Assembly (NCBI RefSeq): GCF_014303395.1
Contig: NZ_CP060298.1
Coordinates: 4,669,001-4,733,000, forward strand
Source: Nakamurella sp. PAMC28650
GTDB taxonomy: Bacteria > Actinomycetota > Actinomycetes > Mycobacteriales > Nakamurellaceae
DNA length: 64,000 bases
Direction of reading: 5' to 3'
The stretch's first letter is position 1. The number at the start of each line of letters is the position of its first letter. Shown piece by piece: positions 55,175 through 63,665 of this stretch. The notes under the pieces are model-generated. The model worked only from the letters and a program-made list of their open reading frames with translations, ran no database searches and was not told where the DNA came from. Position numbers and translations under genes: made by a program.

Positions 55175-55489
55175 TCAGACGTCTACGGTGATGCCGGTCA
55201 CGCGCACCTGGGTCAGCGGCTGGCGGTGCCCCTGGCGCTTGTGGTATCCGGTCTTGTTCTTGAACTTGTGGATGATGATCTTCGGGCCCTTGGTGTGGGC
55301 GACGACCTCGCCGGACACCGTGACGTTGGCCAGATCGGCCGCCGTGGTGGAGACCTGGATGCCATCGACGAGCAGCACAGCCGGGAGAGTCACGGCAGCG
55401 CCGAGCTCGCTCTCGAGCTTCTCGATCTCGATGACGTCGCCCTCGGCGACCTTGTACTGCTTGCCGCCGGTCTTGACGATCGCGTACAT
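55175..55489 (-). CDS. rplU: 50S ribosomal protein bL21
   Basis: A 104-residue 23S rRNA-binding protein: [29 protein letters not shown], the [20 protein letters not shown] basic patch and [16 protein letters not shown]. The ATG at 55489 has GAGGAAGG upstream at 11 bases. The leader in front is about 250 bases long, unusually long for this window. Confidence 0.98.
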   Translation of the reverse strand: MYAIVKTGGKQYKVAEGDVIEIEKLESELGAAVTLPAVLLVDGIQVSTTAADLANVTVSGEVVAHTKGPKIIIHKFKNKTGYHKRQGHRQPLTQVRVTGITVDV

Positions 55490-55810
55490 CGTGAACGCGC
55501 CTTCCTCAACTGTTCGTGTGCTGCTGCCATGTTCCTCGCGCCCGAAGATCTTCTTCCGATGCCAGGTATTTCTGCCCGGACCCTCCCCGGTGGAACCAAC
55601 TGCGGAACTCGGGGGCGTTCGTGGCGGTGCTGTTCGTAACGTTCCTGCTCGTCCTGCCGCCGGTCCGGGACCAACCGGAAATCCGGCGGAACCCGAACGC
55701 CCCGACCACGGCGCAGCAGGCACACCCGCTGCGTGCAGCGGGCAGAGGTCCCACTGTACCGCCGGGCTGCCTGCCGGGCCAAACCCACCTGGTCCCGGCA
55801 GGTCAGCGCA
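55490..55810 (-). other. 321-base gap: rne hairpin, candidate promoter and long rplU leader
   Basis: Read on the minus strand from 55810: a 9-bp hairpin CCTGCCGGG / CCCGGCAGG (55802-55770) follows the rne stop. Then comes a -10-like TACAGT (55758-55753), then a perfect CCCGCTG-CACG-CAGCGGG hairpin (55742-55725), then about 235 GC-rich bases to the rplU start containing a GAAGATCTTC palindrome. No coding gene is supported. The layout fits terminator, promoter and 5' leader. Confidence 0.5.
55770..55802 (-). terminator. Candidate rne terminator hairpin
   Basis: CCTGCCGGG / CCCGGCAGG, nine perfect pairs and a 15-base loop, beginning nine bases past the rne stop. There is no U-tract. Confidence 0.45.
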
Positions 55811-58800
55811 CTACTGGACGGTCGCGTCCACCGGCGCGGGAGCGCCGGCGGGCCCGGCCGGCCGGGACGCCGCCCGCCTGCGCCGCGGAGCAGGTGCGGC
55901 AGCCGGTGCCGATCCACCAAGGACCTCGGTGCCGGCCTCCGGCCGTGTCGCAGCAGGGCCGGCGGACGCGGGGGCAGAGGCCCCATTGGTCGCTGGGGCG
56001 ACGGCCCCGTCGGTCGAGGGAGAAGCGTCCCCGTTGGCCGAGGGAGCAGCGTCCCCGGCCGTCACCGCGCCGTTCGTGCCCGAGGAGGGCGTCGACATCG
56101 GCTCGGTGACAGCAGTCGTCACGGCCGCTCCGGCCGCCCGGCTCCCCCGGCGACGGGCCGGAGCCCGACCCTTCTTCGGCTCCTCCAGGTCGGCGGCCGG
56201 CGCCACTTCGGGACCCGTGACAGCAGGAGCACCCGGTGCGCTCTCGGCTGCCGGCGCTGCGTCCACCGACTGGATCTCGACGTCGTGCACGGCGGCCGCC
56301 GCCCGCACTTCGTCGACCGCTGCGGCGACCTCGACCTGCACGGGTTCGGTCGACTCGACGATCCCCGGACCGGCCGCGGCCACCGTCACGATCTCGGCGG
56401 TGCCGGCGGGAGCTCCCGCCGGGCGCCCGGCCGAACGACGGCCACGCCGACGACCAGCGGTGGCCGGTTCGGCCTCGGAACCGGACGATCCAGCCCCAGC
56501 CGAGAACCCAGCCGCAGCGGAGGACCCGGCGCTCTCGCGTGTCGGCGCCTGGGCAGCCACCTGGGCGTCCAATGCAGCGAAGACGGCCGACACGGCGTCC
56601 GAGGCGTCGCGGGACCGCGGTGCGTTGAACGATGCATCACTGCCGACCGGGACCTCGATCGCGCGACCGCCGGCGACCTCGATCACCGCAGCGGGACGCT
56701 GGACGTTCGCGGCGCCCGAGTCGCCCGGCGTGCCGGGCTGGTCGTTCGTCTCGTGATGGTCGTCGCCACCGCGGGTCGGCGGCTTCGGTCCGCGCGGGTC
56801 CGGCGGTCGGACGGTCGCGGGCACCGTCTTCACGACGGCCTGCTCGAGGGCCGGCGCGTCCTGACGACCCCGGGCCCGGCGGTTACGTCCACCGCGGGCG
56901 TCGTTGTCACCGGTGTCCTGAGCACGGTTGTCGCCGCCGGCGTTGCCGCCCGAGTGATCCTGCACGGGCACGTCGTGCAGGATGATCCCGCGTCCGTGGC
57001 AGTGCGGGCAGGGCTCCGAGAAGGCCTCGACCAGGCCGGTGCCCATCTTCTTCCGGGTCATCTGGATCAACCCGAGCGAGGTGACCTCGGCGACCTGATG
57101 CCTGGTCCGGTCCCGGCCGAGGCACTCGGTCAGACGGCGCATCACCAGTTCGCGGTTGGACTCCAGCACCATGTCGATGAAGTCCACGACGATGATGCCG
57201 CCGATGTCCCGCAGCCGGAGCTGCCGGACGACTTCCTCGGCCGCCTCCAGGTTGTTCTTGGTGACGGTCTCCTCGAGGTTTCCCCCGGACCCGGTGTACT
57301 TGCCCGTGTTGACGTCGACGACCGTCATCGCCTCGGTGCGGTCGATCACCAACGACCCACCCGACGGTAGATAAACCTTGCGCTCCAGCGCTTTGGCGAT
57401 CTGCTCGTCGATCCGGTAGGCCGCGAACACGTCGTTCGGACCGTCGTACCGCGACACCCGGTCGGACAGTTCCGGCGCCACTGCATCGATGTAGGCGGCC
57501 ACCGGCTCGTAGGCGCGGTCACCGTCCAGGATCAGTCGGGTGATGTCGGAGTTGAAGAGGTCCCGGACGACCTTGATCAGGGTGTCCGGCTCCGCCGAGA
57601 GCAGCAGCGGCGCGTTGGACTTCTTCTCGGCCTGGCGCGAGATCTCCTCCCACTGCGACTTGAGGCGTTCGACGTCGCGGGCCAGCTCTTCCTCGGCCAC
57701 ACCCTCGGCGGCCGTGCGGATGATGACGCCGGCGTCCTCCGGAACGATCCGGTCCAGGATCGACTTCAGTCGTTTGCGTTCGGTATCGGGGAGCTTGCGG
57801 GAGATGCCGGTGGCACCGCCGCCGGGCACGTAGACCAGGAAGCGTCCGGGCAGCGAGATCTGGGTGGTCAGGCGCGCGCCCTTCTGACCGACCGGATCCT
57901 TGGAGACCTGCACCAGCATGGTGTCGCCACCGGACAGCGCGATCTCGATCCGCCGCGCCTTGCCGGCCAGGCCGGCCGCGTCCCAGTTCACCTCGCCGGC
58001 GTACAGGACCGCGTTGCGACCCTTGCCGATGTCGACGAAGGCCGCCTCCATCGACGGGAGGACGTTCTGCACCCTGCCCAGATAGATGTTGCCCATCAAC
58101 GACTCTGATCCGGCCTGCGAGACGAAGTGTTCGACCAGCACCCTGTCCTCCAGGAGTGCGACCTGAGCCAGATCGCCCCGCTGACGCACGGCCATCACGC
58201 GCTCGACCGCTTCCCGACGGGCCAGGAACTCGGCCTCCGTCAGGATCTGCGGACGACTGCGCGAACCACGGCCTTCGCGACGGCGCTGGCGCTTGGCCTC
58301 GAGCCGCGTCGAGCCGCGGATGCCCTGCACCTCGGAAGTACCTGTCCCGACCGGGGTCCGGTCGCTGGTCGTCCTCGGCTCGCGGACGTGCACGACGGTG
58401 TTGTCGGGGTCGTCCTCGTGATTGGTCTCGTCCGCACCGGCCTCGGGTGCGCCGGTCCGACGACGACGACGTCGCCGACGACGGGTGCCGCCCTCTTCGT
58501 TCGACTCGTCGTCGCCCTCTTCGTCGGGCTCACCCTCCGAGGGCTGGGCCTCGGCCGCGTTGTCCGCGGCGTCGGCGGACGACTCACCGTCCGTGTCGTT
58601 CTCGTCCTGACCCTCGGATGCGCGACCACGGCCGCGGCGACCACGACGGCGGCGGCGACGGGCCGCCTGGTCGTCGTCGTCGGGAACGCAGTCGGAACCG
58701 ATGTCGGTGTCGGTGTCGTTGTCGGCTTCACCGATCTCCGGCGGGGTGTCGTCGATCGAACCGGCGGACGGGACGTCGGTCGCCGTCGCCTCTTCCTGGT

Positions 58801-59512
58801 GGTCGTCGCCTGAATCCGTGCGGCCGCGTCCACCGGAACGGCCACGGCGACGGCGCCCCGAACGGGATGTACCGGTCTCGACCGACCCCGCATCCGCCGA
58901 CCCCGTGTCGGACGAAGCAGCATCGGACGAGGCAGCATCGAGGGAGGCAGCATCGGGGGAGGTGTCGGCCGGGTCCGCGCCATCGGCCTTGACGGCTTCG
59001 GTGACCGGCTCGACCGGGAGGTCGGCGACCGTCCCGGCCGGCAACGGTTCGACCATGGCCGGTTCGAGCACGTCGGCCGTCTTGGTGCTCCGCCGGCGAC
59101 GGGTCGGCTTCGCCTCGGCCGGCGGCAGGAACAGGGGCGCGGCGAAGAACCCCGGGTCCTGCTCGGGGGTGCTGCGCGCCACCGCCCCGACAAGGTCCGG
59201 AGTCCCGGCCGGCTCTGCGTCCGCAGCGGCTCCCGCCGTCGGGACGGGCGGGGCGGGCGGGGCGCTCCCGGTCGGGAGCGCGGCGGTGGATCCCAGCAAC
59301 GTCGTCAGGAAGTTGGTCGCATCGACCACCCCGACCGAGGACGCGGCCGAACCGACCGTGACGCCCGCTGCGGCCAGCCCGGCGATGACTTCCTTGGACG
59401 GGACACCGGCTCGTTTGGCCAACTCGTGCACCCGCAGTTTGACCGGTAGATCGGCCAGGGCCAGCTCGAGGGCTTCCGTCGATCGGTTGGCAGTCTCATT
59501 CTTGGCATTCAC
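55811..59512 (-). CDS. rne: Ribonuclease E/G with IF2_N-like N-terminus and long disordered arms
   Basis: A 1233-residue endoribonuclease of RNA decay and rRNA processing. Residues 24-60 (KLRVHELAKRAGVPSKEVIA) resemble the IF2_N domain. About 350 disordered residues follow, with Arg clusters (RRRRRRGRRGRGRA) and acidic stretches. The catalytic core covers about residues 430-860: S1 (GNIYLGRVQNVLPSMEAAFV), DNase-I-like half with VVDVNTGKYTG and VVDFIDM Mg sites, and the Zn-link CPHCHGRG. A 370-residue Ala/Pro/Arg-rich arm ends the protein. Start GTG at 59512. Confidence 0.95.
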   Translation of the reverse strand: MNAKNETANRSTEALELALADLPVKLRVHELAKRAGVPSKEVIAGLAAAGVTVGSAASSVGVVDATNFLTTLLGSTAALPTGSAPPAPPVPTAGAAADAEPAGTPDLVGAVARSTPEQDPGFFAAPLFLPPAEAKPTRRRRSTKTADVLEPAMVEPLPAGTVADLPVEPVTEAVKADGADPADTSPDAASLDAASSDAASSDTGSADAGSVETGTSRSGRRRRGRSGGRGRTDSGDDHQEEATATDVPSAGSIDDTPPEIGEADNDTDTDIGSDCVPDDDDQAARRRRRRGRRGRGRASEGQDENDTDGESSADAADNAAEAQPSEGEPDEEGDDESNEEGGTRRRRRRRRRTGAPEAGADETNHEDDPDNTVVHVREPRTTSDRTPVGTGTSEVQGIRGSTRLEAKRQRRREGRGSRSRPQILTEAEFLARREAVERVMAVRQRGDLAQVALLEDRVLVEHFVSQAGSESLMGNIYLGRVQNVLPSMEAAFVDIGKGRNAVLYAGEVNWDAAGLAGKARRIEIALSGGDTMLVQVSKDPVGQKGARLTTQISLPGRFLVYVPGGGATGISRKLPDTERKRLKSILDRIVPEDAGVIIRTAAEGVAEEELARDVERLKSQWEEISRQAEKKSNAPLLLSAEPDTLIKVVRDLFNSDITRLILDGDRAYEPVAAYIDAVAPELSDRVSRYDGPNDVFAAYRIDEQIAKALERKVYLPSGGSLVIDRTEAMTVVDVNTGKYTGSGGNLEETVTKNNLEAAEEVVRQLRLRDIGGIIVVDFIDMVLESNRELVMRRLTECLGRDRTRHQVAEVTSLGLIQMTRKKMGTGLVEAFSEPCPHCHGRGIILHDVPVQDHSGGNAGGDNRAQDTGDNDARGGRNRRARGRQDAPALEQAVVKTVPATVRPPDPRGPKPPTRGGDDHHETNDQPGTPGDSGAANVQRPAAVIEVAGGRAIEVPVGSDASFNAPRSRDASDAVSAVFAALDAQVAAQAPTRESAGSSAAAGFSAGAGSSGSEAEPATAGRRRGRRSAGRPAGAPAGTAEIVTVAAAGPGIVESTEPVQVEVAAAVDEVRAAAAVHDVEIQSVDAAPAAESAPGAPAVTGPEVAPAADLEEPKKGRAPARRRGSRAAGAAVTTAVTEPMSTPSSGTNGAVTAGDAAPSANGDASPSTDGAVAPATNGASAPASAGPAATRPEAGTEVLGGSAPAAAPAPRRRRAASRPAGPAGAPAPVDATVQ

Positions 59513-59821
59513 AGCTTGTTGGTTCCTCTCTCAAGGCCCCCGGGCGCGTTGTCGAACGCGTCCGCACAGGGGCCTTCATGAATATGGTGTCCTCCCCGAC
59601 GCGAACGTCAGGAAAGGGAAGTCTGCAGTGGTCCAACCGACTCGGCCGCCATGAAACCGCGCCGAACATCCCCGATGTCTGACTCATCTTCGATCTTCGA
59701 CCGCTGGCTCCGAAAGGCCTACCGGCTGTGTTCGGGCCCGAGGTTCCCCGGCACCGAACCACCTCAGTATCCCACACGGTCGGCCGGGCCCTCGGACCTG
59801 CGTCCGCGGCGCGTCCGCCGA
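59513..59821 (-). other. 309-base gap upstream of rne holding a strong leader hairpin
   Basis: Between the ABC permease stop (59822) and the rne start. The first 65 bases hold the rne leader hairpin (listed separately). Further upstream a GATACT -10-like hexamer (59770-59765 on the minus strand) without a good -35 is the only promoter hint. No coding gene is supported. Confidence 0.5.
59533..59576 (-). promoter_or_regulatory. Stable hairpin in the rne 5' leader
   Basis: AAGGCCCC (minus strand, from 59576) pairs with GGGGCCTT ending at 59533. An inner GCGTT-CGAC-AACGC hairpin nests inside. The structure ends 21 bases before the GTG start, next to the GAGAGG that may serve as ribosome-binding site. 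RNase E autoregulates through its own leader in enterobacteria; a comparable role here is a guess. Confidence 0.55.
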
Positions 59822-60661
59822 TCAGCGCAGGAGCAGGGTTTCCAGCCGGCGGGAGGCGATCGTGACGCCGACCGCGATCATCACCGCGAAGTAGATCAGG
59901 TGCAGGAACAGACCGGGGGTGACGAGCCCGAGGCACAACCCGCGGATCAGTTCGATCCCGTGGTAGAGCGGTAGGCACTCGACCAACACCTGGATGGGCC
60001 TCGGGTAGATCCCGAGCGGGTAGAACGTCGTCGAGAACAGGAACATCGGCAGCAGCGCGGTGCTGATCCATTCCAGCTGCTGGAAGTTCTTGAGGTACGA
60101 CGTGATCGCCATGCCGACCCCGCCGAATCCGAAGGCGACGACCAGTGCCACCGGTACCGCGAGCAGCGCCCACCAGGAGGCAAGGAGTCCGAGCGCCAGC
60201 ATGACGAGCACGAACGCCGCCGAATACAGACCACCCCGCACCAGCGACCAGACGATCTCGCCCAGGGCCACATCGACGGGCCCCAGGGATGCGGCCAGCA
60301 TGCCGTCGTAGAGCTTGGCGTACCTCAACTTGAAGAAGACGTTGTTCGTGGAGTCCAGGATCGCGCCGTTCATCGCCGAGGTGGCCAGGAGGCCCGGCGC
60401 GATGAACGCCGCGTACGTGACCGGCCCGGCCGCGGTCTGGACCGACCCGATCAACGAGCCGAGGCCCTGGCCCATGGCCAGCAGGTAGAAGACCGGCTCG
60501 AAGAACCCGGTGAGGACGACCAGCCACGTGCGCCGGTAGGCGCGCATCGACCGCTCGAGGATCACGTGGGTCCGACCCGCGTACAGGTGCAGCGGAACGA
60601 TCCGCAGCCACAGGGTCGGCCTGGTCACGAAGTGCTCGGATTCGACCACGACGTCGCTCAT
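59822..60661 (-). CDS. ABC-2 type exporter permease (NodJ-like)
   Basis: A 279-residue permease with six membrane helices. Seen: the N-terminal cytoplasmic stretch LHLYAGRTHVILERSMRAYR, VVLTGFFEPVFYLLAMGQGL, FIAPGLLATSAMNGAILDST (ABC-2 signature region), MAITSYLKNFQQLEWISTAL and PLGIYPRPIQVLVECLPLYH. The start ATG overlaps the stop of the second permease (ATGA). With the next two genes it makes a heterodimeric drug/polysaccharide-type exporter of unknown cargo. Confidence 0.88.
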   Translation of the reverse strand: MSDVVVESEHFVTRPTLWLRIVPLHLYAGRTHVILERSMRAYRRTWLVVLTGFFEPVFYLLAMGQGLGSLIGSVQTAAGPVTYAAFIAPGLLATSAMNGAILDSTNNVFFKLRYAKLYDGMLAASLGPVDVALGEIVWSLVRGGLYSAAFVLVMLALGLLASWWALLAVPVALVVAFGFGGVGMAITSYLKNFQQLEWISTALLPMFLFSTTFYPLGIYPRPIQVLVECLPLYHGIELIRGLCLGLVTPGLFLHLIYFAVMIAVGVTIASRRLETLLLR

Positions 60662-61485
60662 TCGATCAGCCTGACCCGGAAGCTCCGCCTGGCGACGAGC
60701 AGGCCTGCGGCGGTCAGCGACAGCAGGAACAACAGATGGCCCAGGTCCGCCAACGCAGTCCCCCGTCCCAGCACTGCGGCCCTGGCCAGTTCGTTCCCGT
60801 GCCACAGCGGCGAGATCCACGCCAGCGGGCGGACGACCACCGGAAGTCGGTCGATCGGGAAGAACGAGCCGGAGAAGAGCGTCATCGGGATGACCACGAA
60901 CCGGAACACGATGTTGAAGGCCGTGCCCTCGTCCCGGACCGTCGCCGACAGTGCGAGCACCCACACGCAGAAGGACAGACCGGTCAGGACGGCCACCGGG
61001 ACCACCAGGGGGCCGGCCCATCCCCCGCCGGCACCGAAGGCCAGCAGCACCAGGTAGTAGAGGCCGGAGTTGACCAGCAGCCGGACGGTGAAGAACAGCA
61101 CCTGCCCGTCGGCGACCTGTTCCGGCGCGATGGGCGACGCCGTCATGCCCCAGAAGACCTTGGTCCACTTGAATCTCGAGAAGGAGGGGTATGCCGCCTC
61201 GCCGGTGCCCGCCTGCAGCGCCGCAGCGGTGACCAGCGCCGGCGCCAGGTAGTGCACGTAGCTGACTCCACCGAGCGAGGCGGCCCCCGGCCCGGCATTC
61301 ACCAGCTTCCCCAGCCCGAATCCCAGGGCCAACAGGTACAGCAACGGGGTGCCGACTGCGGAGAGCAGGGACGAGACGAGCGATCGACGCCAGACCAGGA
61401 GGAGGTATTCCAGCACGAGCAACGGGCCGCGGCGAGCGGGCCGGTCGAGGGACGACACCGCGTCCGGAGAGGAGACTTCGGTCAT
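60658..61485 (-). CDS. ABC-2 type exporter permease, second subunit
   Basis: A 275-residue permease paralogous in layout to its neighbour: LVLEYLLLVWRRSLVSSLLS, VHYLAPALVTAAALQAGTGE, FKWTKVFWGMTASPIAPEQV, VIPMTLFSGSFFPIDRLPVV and LAWISPLWHGNELARAAVLG. The ATG at 61485 overlaps the stop of the ATPase gene (TGATG), so ATPase, permease and permease are translated as one unit. Confidence 0.88.
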   Translation of the reverse strand: MTEVSSPDAVSSLDRPARRGPLLVLEYLLLVWRRSLVSSLLSAVGTPLLYLLALGFGLGKLVNAGPGAASLGGVSYVHYLAPALVTAAALQAGTGEAAYPSFSRFKWTKVFWGMTASPIAPEQVADGQVLFFTVRLLVNSGLYYLVLLAFGAGGGWAGPLVVPVAVLTGLSFCVWVLALSATVRDEGTAFNIVFRFVVIPMTLFSGSFFPIDRLPVVVRPLAWISPLWHGNELARAAVLGRGTALADLGHLLFLLSLTAAGLLVARRSFRVRLIE

Positions 61486-62432
61486 CAGTCGACCAGACTC
61501 CGCCCGGTCAGTCGCAGGAACACGTCTTCCAGGGTAGAGCGACGGACCAGGGTCGACACCGGGCGGACACCTCGGCCGAGCACGGCGTCCAGGGTGTTCT
61601 CGCCGTCGGCCGTGTAGAGCAGCAGACGGTCCGGCAACACCTCGACGCGTTCGACCAGGGAACCGACCAGCGGTTCGGCAGCCCGCTGGTCGCCGGCGGC
61701 GAACCTGAGCTCTAGCACTTCGCGGGTGCAGTGCCGCTCGATGAGTGCGGCCGGCGATCCCTCCGCGGCGATCCGCCCGGCGTCCATCACCACGAGGCGA
61801 TCGCACAGCTGCTCGGCCTCGTCCATGTAGTGCGTCGTCAGGATCAGCGTGACCCCCTGCTGCTTGAGCCGGAACAGCCTGTCCCACAGAACATGTCGGG
61901 CCTGCGGATCGAGCCCGGTGGTGGGTTCGTCGAGCAGCAGGAGTTCCGGGTCGTTCATCAGCGACCGGGCGATGGTGAGCCGCCGCTTCATCCCACCGGA
62001 CAGCGAATCCACCTTGGCCCCGGCTTTGTCCTGCAGTTGGGCGAACTCGAGCAGATCATCGGCCTTCGCCCAGCAGTCCTTCTTCCCGATGCCGAAGTAG
62101 CGGCCGTAGATGTACAGGTTCTCGCGGACCGAGAGCTCCTCGTCGAGATTGTCCTGCTGCGGCACGACGCCCAGCCTGGCCCGGATCCGGACGCCGTCCC
62201 TGGAAGGGTCGAGTCCGAGGATCCGTAGATCGCCGGAGGTTCGCGGCGAAACGCAAGCGATCATCCTCATGGTCGAGGACTTTCCGGCCCCGTTCGGACC
62301 GAGAAAGCCGAACGCCTCTCCGCGCGGGACCCGGAGGTCGATCCCCCGCACGGCCTCGACCAGCGGTCCACCCTTGACGGTGAACGACTTGCCGAGCCCG
62401 ACCGCTTCGATCATCAGGTCGTTGTCTCCCAC
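61485..62432 (-). CDS. ABC exporter ATPase (NodI/DrrA-like)
   Basis: A 315-residue ATPase. Walker A GPNGAGKSS, Q-loop VVPQQDNLDEELSV, signature LSGGMKRRL, Walker B LLLLDEPTTGLDP and the H-loop TTHYMDEAEQL are all intact. A C-terminal extension of about 75 residues (LERHCTREVLELRF to VFLRLTGRSLVD) is typical of the DrrA/NodI group. Start GTG at 62432, or ATG six codons later (MIEAVGLGKSF) with GGGAG upstream. Confidence 0.93.
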   Translation of the reverse strand: MGDNDLMIEAVGLGKSFTVKGGPLVEAVRGIDLRVPRGEAFGFLGPNGAGKSSTMRMIACVSPRTSGDLRILGLDPSRDGVRIRARLGVVPQQDNLDEELSVRENLYIYGRYFGIGKKDCWAKADDLLEFAQLQDKAGAKVDSLSGGMKRRLTIARSLMNDPELLLLDEPTTGLDPQARHVLWDRLFRLKQQGVTLILTTHYMDEAEQLCDRLVVMDAGRIAAEGSPAALIERHCTREVLELRFAAGDQRAAEPLVGSLVERVEVLPDRLLLYTADGENTLDAVLGRGVRPVSTLVRRSTLEDVFLRLTGRSLVD

Positions 62433-62775
62433 GCCTTCGGACGCTACCCGGGACCTCTGACAGCCCGGGACACGCTTCGACAGCCTCCGCTGGGGTCCGA
62501 ACAGCTCGGCCCGATGTGCTCCGGAGCAGATTCATCCGAGGCCAGGATGCCCGGCCGAGACGACGACACCAGGTCAAGAACACGTCAAGACGACGGATCC
62601 CTAGTAGAATCGACCTGGAGATTCACCCGGATGGACGTACCTTTCGATGGCACCGCGATCGTCTTCATACGTCTACACCGTGAGCTGCAGCTACATGAAT
62701 TCTAGGATTCCACCAGGATTTCAACCGCCTGCAAGGCCGGAAGGCCGCGGGAAGAGACCGGAACAGGAGCGGACG
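62433..62775. other. 343-base divergent gap, no gene identified
   Basis: It separates the ABC exporter (minus) from the LAxTG microprotein (plus). The stretch 62600-62705 is unusually AT-rich for this genome and contains TAGAAT and TACATGAATTCTAGGATTCC, so promoters for the plus gene probably lie here. A 63-codon frame at 62514-62705 has no ribosome-binding site and ordinary composition. I see nothing else. Confidence 0.5.
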
Positions 62776-63051
62776 ATGCCCAAGGCCAGGCGCATGTCGG
62801 CAGCTGCCGGTCTCGCTGCGCTCACCCTGTTGGCGCTCCTGCTCATCGCCCCGGCCGCCGCCGCGGCCGAGGTGGACGACGTCAGCCCGGCCGTCACTCC
62901 GGCCGGTGCCCATCCCGATCCGATGGCGCTGGCCACCACCGGACTGGACATCACCGTCCCGGTGATCATCGGCATCACCACGTTGGTGCTCGGTATCGCG
63001 TTGCTGGCCTGGGCCTTCCTCCGGACCGGACGCGCCCGGCAGCACCGCTGA
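62776..63051 (+). CDS. 91-residue secreted microprotein with LAxTG sortase signal
   Basis: A signal peptide (MPKARRMSAAAGLAALTLLA, cleavage probably after APAAAAA), then only about 22 residues (EVDDVSPAVTPAGAHPDPMA), then LATTG, a hydrophobic helix (ITVPVIIGITTLVLGIALLA) and a basic end RTGRARQHR. LATTG + helix + basic tail is the sorting signal of LAxTG-specific class E sortases in actinobacteria. The mature wall-linked peptide would be only about 25 residues. The ATG at 62776 has GGAG seven bases upstream. No sortase is in the window. It may also be a plain single-span membrane protein. Confidence 0.75.
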   Translation: MPKARRMSAAAGLAALTLLALLLIAPAAAAAEVDDVSPAVTPAGAHPDPMALATTGLDITVPVIIGITTLVLGIALLAWAFLRTGRARQHR

Positions 63052-63065
63052 CCGCAGCAGGTCGA

Positions 63066-63665
63066 CTAGGTCCGGTCGGGTTCGGTTCGGCGTGGGATCT
63101 CCAGCACCATGAGTACCTCGTCGCGGTCGTCATCGGGGGCCACCCTGATCCATGCCGGCAGACGGCCGGCCTCGACGAAGCCCAGCCGTCGGTAGAACCC
63201 GTCCAGCCCGGTTCCGTCACGCACGCCCAGCCGGATTCTCTCCAGCCCGAGCTCACCGGCCAGCCTGATGACGGCCTGCACCAGGCGGGTACCGGCACCG
63301 GATCGTTGGACTCCCGGATCGACCATCACCTGGCTGATCCGACCGGTGTGCGCCGTGGTCTGCTTTCCGGGCCGCACCATCGCGAACCCGACGATGTCCC
63401 GCCCGCGGGTCGCGGCAAAGGCGAAGGCTCGCCCGGAGCGCAGGTCGTCGATCACCACCGACACCGCAGCTCCCACCGCCGACCGGTCGACCGGCACCGT
63501 GAACCCCACCGCGCCGCCGGCCTCCGAGACTCGTTCCCACAGGTTGAGCAGCGCCAGGGCGAAGGCGTTGTCGGAGGCCATGGACGTTCCGGGCCCGACC
63601 CGGCGCACGTCGACCGGACCGGTGGTTTCCGCCTGTCGCCGCTGGAAGAGCGGATGTTCGGTCAC
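63066..63665 (-). CDS. GNAT-family N-acetyltransferase
   Basis: A 199-residue acetyltransferase. Motif A reads [20 protein letters not shown] (the acetyl-CoA pyrophosphate loop QRSGAG), followed by [20 protein letters not shown] and [19 protein letters not shown]. Substrate unknown. The first 28 residues may be dispensable (an internal ATG gives [12 protein letters not shown]). Its GTG start at 63665 overlaps the ndk stop (GTGA). Confidence 0.88.
   Translation of the reverse strand: MTEHPLFQRRQAETTGPVDVRRVGPGTSMASDNAFALALLNLWERVSEAGGAVGFTVPVDRSAVGAAVSVVIDDLRSGRAFAFAATRGRDIVGFAMVRPGKQTTAHTGRISQVMVDPGVQRSGAGTRLVQAVIRLAGELGLERIRLGVRDGTGLDGFYRRLGFVEAGRLPAWIRVAPDDDRDEVLMVLEIPRRTEPDRT

Noticed and set aside
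55137-56756. 539-codon + strand frame opposite rplU and the rne 3' end
   Set aside because: Antisense to the repetitive Ala/Pro-rich arm of RNase E; no domain, and rne has strong evidence.
62514-62705. 63-codon + strand frame upstream of the LAxTG microprotein
   Set aside because: No ribosome-binding site, no recognisable feature and it lies in the probable promoter region.
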